From positions 256,181,330 through 256,245,329 of the forward strand of contig JAIOJX010000026.1 of assembly GCA_022376925.1 (NCBI GenBank): DNA of 64,000 bases, read 5' to 3'. The DNA comes from Tragulus kanchil (taxonomy: Eukaryota > Chordata > Mammalia > Artiodactyla > Tragulidae). Made by a program: the position numbers and the translations under genes. Shown here in pieces: positions 60,191-64,000 of this stretch (its first letter is position 1; the number at the start of each line of letters is the position of its first letter). The notes beneath the pieces were generated by a model. The model saw nothing but the letters and a program-made list of their open reading frames with translations. It was not told where the DNA came from and searched no databases.

Positions 60191-62405
60191 TGAGTGGGAA
60201 AGTAAGAAAATCGCTCTTAAAATCTGTATATCTCTTAAAATGAGTTCTTTTTCTATGATGCGTGTGACACCATCTAAATCCAACTTAGACAGGATGCTGA
60301 TCATTTTCTTTTTTAATCTTGATTTCTATACCTTTGGTTGGTACAGAAATATCTTTAACACATTTCAATTTGTTTTTTTTCCTGTCTTGAGAGGGTGGGG
60401 CTATTAATTGCTGCTCTCCTTGAGTTTTTCTCCCTCTAAGGGTAACTGACTCCCTAAATCAGCTGTTAGTATTAATATCTACTTTGATATTGGGTTTTCT
60501 GTTCATAGAAAAAGCTAAGCAGACTATTCCAAATATTCAGCCACAAAAGGGCTACCAGTAAAAAATAATATATGTTTGTGTGCATCCATCTCATCGGCTA
60601 TTATACATATTGTTTTGCTAAAATTTATGTGCATTATAAACTGTACACATATAAAATTTTATTTTATTGTTTGGCCAAACGATAAGACAACATAAAATTC
60701 AAAAAGTTGCACAATGTAAAATTTTAAAGTAAATAATCCCATATCCAATATACCTCACTGGCAAAATCTGAAGTTGGTACAACCCAACTTTGAAGAGTAT
60801 TTAGAGACTATTTTCAGCATATTCTAAATGGTTATACCTCATTTATTTCTGCTCTGCTCAACTATCTTGTCAATGCTTGTGATCAAGGAAGTCACTGAAG
60901 ATACACTTTTATTCTTCATTGTCTATGAAAATAATATATTACTTCCATGTCAGGAACTATAACACCTCCCCCTACAAGGACCACAGTCAAGTTGGGAATG
61001 TCCTGGGTAACTCTGAGTCAGAATTTTAGGGAGGAAAGAGACCTTCTTGAATATATTCTCAAAGAAATAGAAAATGTCCTCAAATTTGGACCTGAACTGA
61101 CAACTCTTTCTTGTCAGGAAATGTGTTCATTTCTTCAGAAGAAATGCACAACCTATGAGGACAAACCACTTTCATCTGCAAATGCATGTTAGGAGAGAAG
61201 AGATCCAGTATGTTAAGCTTCTACTTAGTTCAAGTCAACTTGCAGCATTTGTCTATATAGCTTTTATTTTTAATATTTCTTTTTGAATGTAAACTCCTGA
61301 GTGGGAAAGTAAGAAAATCGCTCTTAAAATCTGTATATCTCTTAAAATGAGTTCTTTTTCTATGATGCGTGTGACACCATCTAAATCCAACTTAGACAGG
61401 ATGCTGATCATTTTCTTTTTTAATCTTGATTTCTATACCTTTGGTTGGTACAGAAATATCTTTAACACATTTCAATTTGTTTTTTTTCCTGTCTTGAGAG
61501 GGTGGGGCTATTAATTGCTGCTCTCCTTGAGTTTTTCTCCCTCTAAGGGTAACTGACTCCCTAAATCAGCTGTTAGTATTAATATCTACTTTGATATTGG
61601 GTTTTCTGTTCATAGAAAAAGCTAAGCAGACTATTCCAAATATTCAGCCACAAAAGGGCTACCAGTAAAAAATAATATATGTTTGTGTGCATCCATCTCA
61701 TCGGCTATTATACATATTGTTTTGCTAAAATTTATGTGCATTATAAACTGTACACATATAAAATTTTATTTTATTTTTTGGCCACACGATATGGCAACAT
61801 AAAATTCCAAAAAGTTGCACAATGTAAAATTTTAAAGTAAATAATCCCATATCCAATATACCTCACTGGCAAAATCTGAAGTTGGTACAACCCAACTTTG
61901 AAGAGTATTTAGAGACTATTTTCAGCATATTCTAAATGGTTATACCTCATTTATTTCTGCTCTGCTCAACTATCTTGTCAATGCTTGTGATCAAGGAAGT
62001 CACTGAAGATACACTTTTATTCTTCATTGTCTATGAAAATAATATATTACTTCCATGTCAGGAACTATAACACCTCCCCCTACAAGGACCACAGTCAAGT
62101 TGGGAATGTCCTGGGTAACTCTGAGTCAGAATTTTAGGGAGGAAAGAGACCTTCTTGAATATATTCTCAAAGAAATAGAAAATGTCCTCAAATTTGGACC
62201 TGAACTGACAACTCTTTCTTGTCAGGAAATGTGTTCATTTCTTCAGAAGAAATGCACAACCTATGAGGACAAACCACTTTCATCTGCAAATGCATGTTAG
62301 GAGAGAAGAGATCCAGTATGTTAAGCTTCTACTTAGTTCAAGTCAACTTGCAGCATTTGTCTATATAGCTTTTATTTTTAATATTTCTTTTTGAATGTAA
62401 ACTCC
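60191..62405. repeat. D17: direct duplication, period 1107
   Basis: Copies 60191-61297 and 61298-62405. A cluster of mismatches lies near 60668-60705. Confidence 0.95.
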
Positions 62406-64000
62406 TCAGCACCACACGGTAGGCATGATGGGGGGAGGTGTAGGTGAAAACTGAATACTGAAGAGTTCTGGTATTTTGTTGAGAAGGCTGTGAACAGTAA
62501 TTAATAAGAGTCAACCTGTCTAACTCCAGTGCTCGACCATGTGTTCTTTTCTCTGCTTCTTGCTGCCTCTGCTGATTAAGTCACAGTCATCAGCACTCTT
62601 GGATATATGCCCTCAAGGTATTTTTTCAAATGAGCAGTAAACTAACTAAAGTAATCATTACATTTCATGGGCGGATTTTAATTTATGTACCCTCCATATC
62701 ATTTAGGATCTATTATCTTCTGAAAGTTCTCTGTTCTTTATACCTGCTTATATTTATTTTTTTCCTAGATACTGATACTATATCAAGAAGTATAGAAATG
62801 ACGCTTTTAGATAGGGGTGATTGGACTAAATTGTTTTCAAAATTTTAAACTTGCCTATAGCACCATGGAGTCCTGAAGATTGGAACAGGCTCACAGTCTC
62901 CGGATAACTGGAGTTAATTGTGTTTCCATACTGACTTACTGATACACCAGGAAACTTCCAAGAGCTACAGGCAGGCAAATGCTTTACCATCAACAGTTTA
63001 TATAAAATTGGTCTTATAGACTATGCTTGTGCTTAAAGGAAGTTTTCAGAATCAATAGAAACATCTAGTTGCATTAGCACAAGTATAAATTGTGACATGC
63101 TCTCAGGGTCTTATCAGGAGATAAAAAGTGTTATTGTCAATGCTTGTGATCAAGGAAGTCACTGAAGATACACTTTTATTCTTCATTGTCTATGAAAATA
63201 ATATATTACTTCCATGTCAGGAACTATAACACCTCCCCCTACAAGGACCACAGTCAAGTTGGGAATGTCCTGGGTAACTCTGAGTCAGAATTTTAGGGAG
63301 GAAAGAGACCTTCTTGAATATATTCTCAAAGAAATAGAAAATGTCCTCAAATTTGGACCTGAACTGACAACTCTTTCTTGTCAGGAAATGTGTTCATTTC
63401 TTCAGAAGAAATGCACAACCTATGAGGACAAACCACTTTCATCTGCAAATGCATGTTAGGAGAGAAGAGATCCAGTATGTTAAGCTTCTACTTAGTTCAA
63501 GTCAACTTGCAGCATTTGTCTATATAGCTTTTATTTTTAATATTTCTTTTTGAATGTAAACTCCTCAGCACCACACGGTAGGCATGATGGGGGGAGGTGT
63601 AGGTGAAAACTGAATACTGAAGAGTTCTGGTATTTTGTTGAGAAGGCTGTGAACAGTAATTAATAAGAGTCAACCTGTCTAACTCCAGTGCTCGACCATG
63701 TGTTCTTTTCTCTGCTTCTTGCTGCCTCTGCTGATTAAGTCACAGTCATCAGCACTCTTGGATATATGCCCTCAAGGTATTTTTTCAAATGAGCAGTAAA
63801 CTAACTAAAGTAATCATTACATTTCATGGGCGGATTTTAATTTATGTACCCTCCATATCATTTAGGATCTATTATCTTCTGAAAGTTCTCTGTTCTTTAT
63901 ACCTGCTTATATTTATTTTTCTCCTAGATACTGATACTATATCAAGAAGTATAGAAATGACGCTTTTAGATAGGGGTGATTGGACTAAATTGTTTTCAAA
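61976..64000. repeat. D18: direct duplication, period 1160, runs off the window
   Basis: Copies 61976-63135 and 63136 to beyond 64000. It starts inside D17, so 60870-61190 occurs three times. Confidence 0.95.

Larger units (their letters stand above)
54091..64000 (-). other. KCNH7: KCNH7 intron running off the window
   Basis: No further KCNH7 exon was recognised upstream of 54090. The segment holds BovA SINEs (55400/56467), CHR-2-like SINEs (55662/56730, 58398, 59446), a CHR-1-like fragment (58190) and duplications D16, D17 and D18. An 81-codon open frame at 60947 occurs three times only because it sits inside D17 and D18. It shows no splice context or family match. Confidence 0.5.

Noticed and set aside
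60947..61192. An 81-codon open frame present three times (60947, 62055, 63214)
   Set aside because: The repetition is explained by overlapping duplications D17 and D18. It has no splice context, no recognised domain, and lies antisense in a KCNH7 intron.
1..64000. The 1.1-kb repeats as a new satellite, gene amplification or repeat system
   Set aside because: Each pair has different sequence content, copies are only two (three where pairs overlap), and junction fillers resemble degraded flanks. Assembly overlap explains this better.

Overview
This is mammalian nuclear DNA from a ruminant. It is AT-rich and intron-dominated. It carries ruminant Bov-tA/BovA SINEs, other artiodactyl tRNA-Glu-derived SINEs, L1 ends, ancient MIR, MER5A and MLT1 copies, and exons of two recognisable genes. 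No bacterial, phage or CRISPR content was seen. The species cannot be fixed from the sequence. One abundant CHR-2-like SINE that I do not recognise from cattle hints at a ruminant other than cattle.

Layout. Positions 1-12024 (+ strand) hold the 3' half of GCA (grancalcin, a penta-EF-hand calcium-binding protein): six coding exons, ending with a stop at 12022-12024. About 12.7-28.1 kb is the tail-to-tail intergenic interval. From about 28.1 kb to the window end, on the - strand, lies the 3' end of KCNH7 (ERG3 voltage-gated K+ channel): four coding exons of the cytoplasmic C-terminus, separated by large introns. The N-terminal GCA exons and the channel-core KCNH7 exons lie outside the window. 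GCA next to KCNH7 in convergent orientation matches the mammalian order (human 2q24.2). The two genes are neighbours, with no sign of joint function.

The dominant oddity is a series of 18 direct tandem duplications, each about 1.05-1.18 kb, spread over the whole window. They cut across exons, introns and repeats without regard to content. The copies are almost identical and differ mostly in homopolymer lengths. Several are separated by short fillers that look like error-rich versions of the true flanking sequence. This is best explained as unmerged overlapping contig ends (an assembly artefact), not biology. About 19-20 kb of the 64 kb appears redundant, so the real locus is probably about 44 kb. 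Two GCA exons and two KCNH7 exons appear twice as a result.

Features of real biological interest are: an antisense L1 end inserted at a GCA splice donor, with the donor copied in its target-site duplication; a 34-bp retro-inserted 5' half of tRNA-Gly(TCC); a U6 retropseudogene; a young, dense CHR-2-like SINE family, some members with a C-rich (G-quadruplex on the other strand) extension; and a CpG-rich solitary retroviral LTR. I found no convincing previously undescribed multi-gene system.
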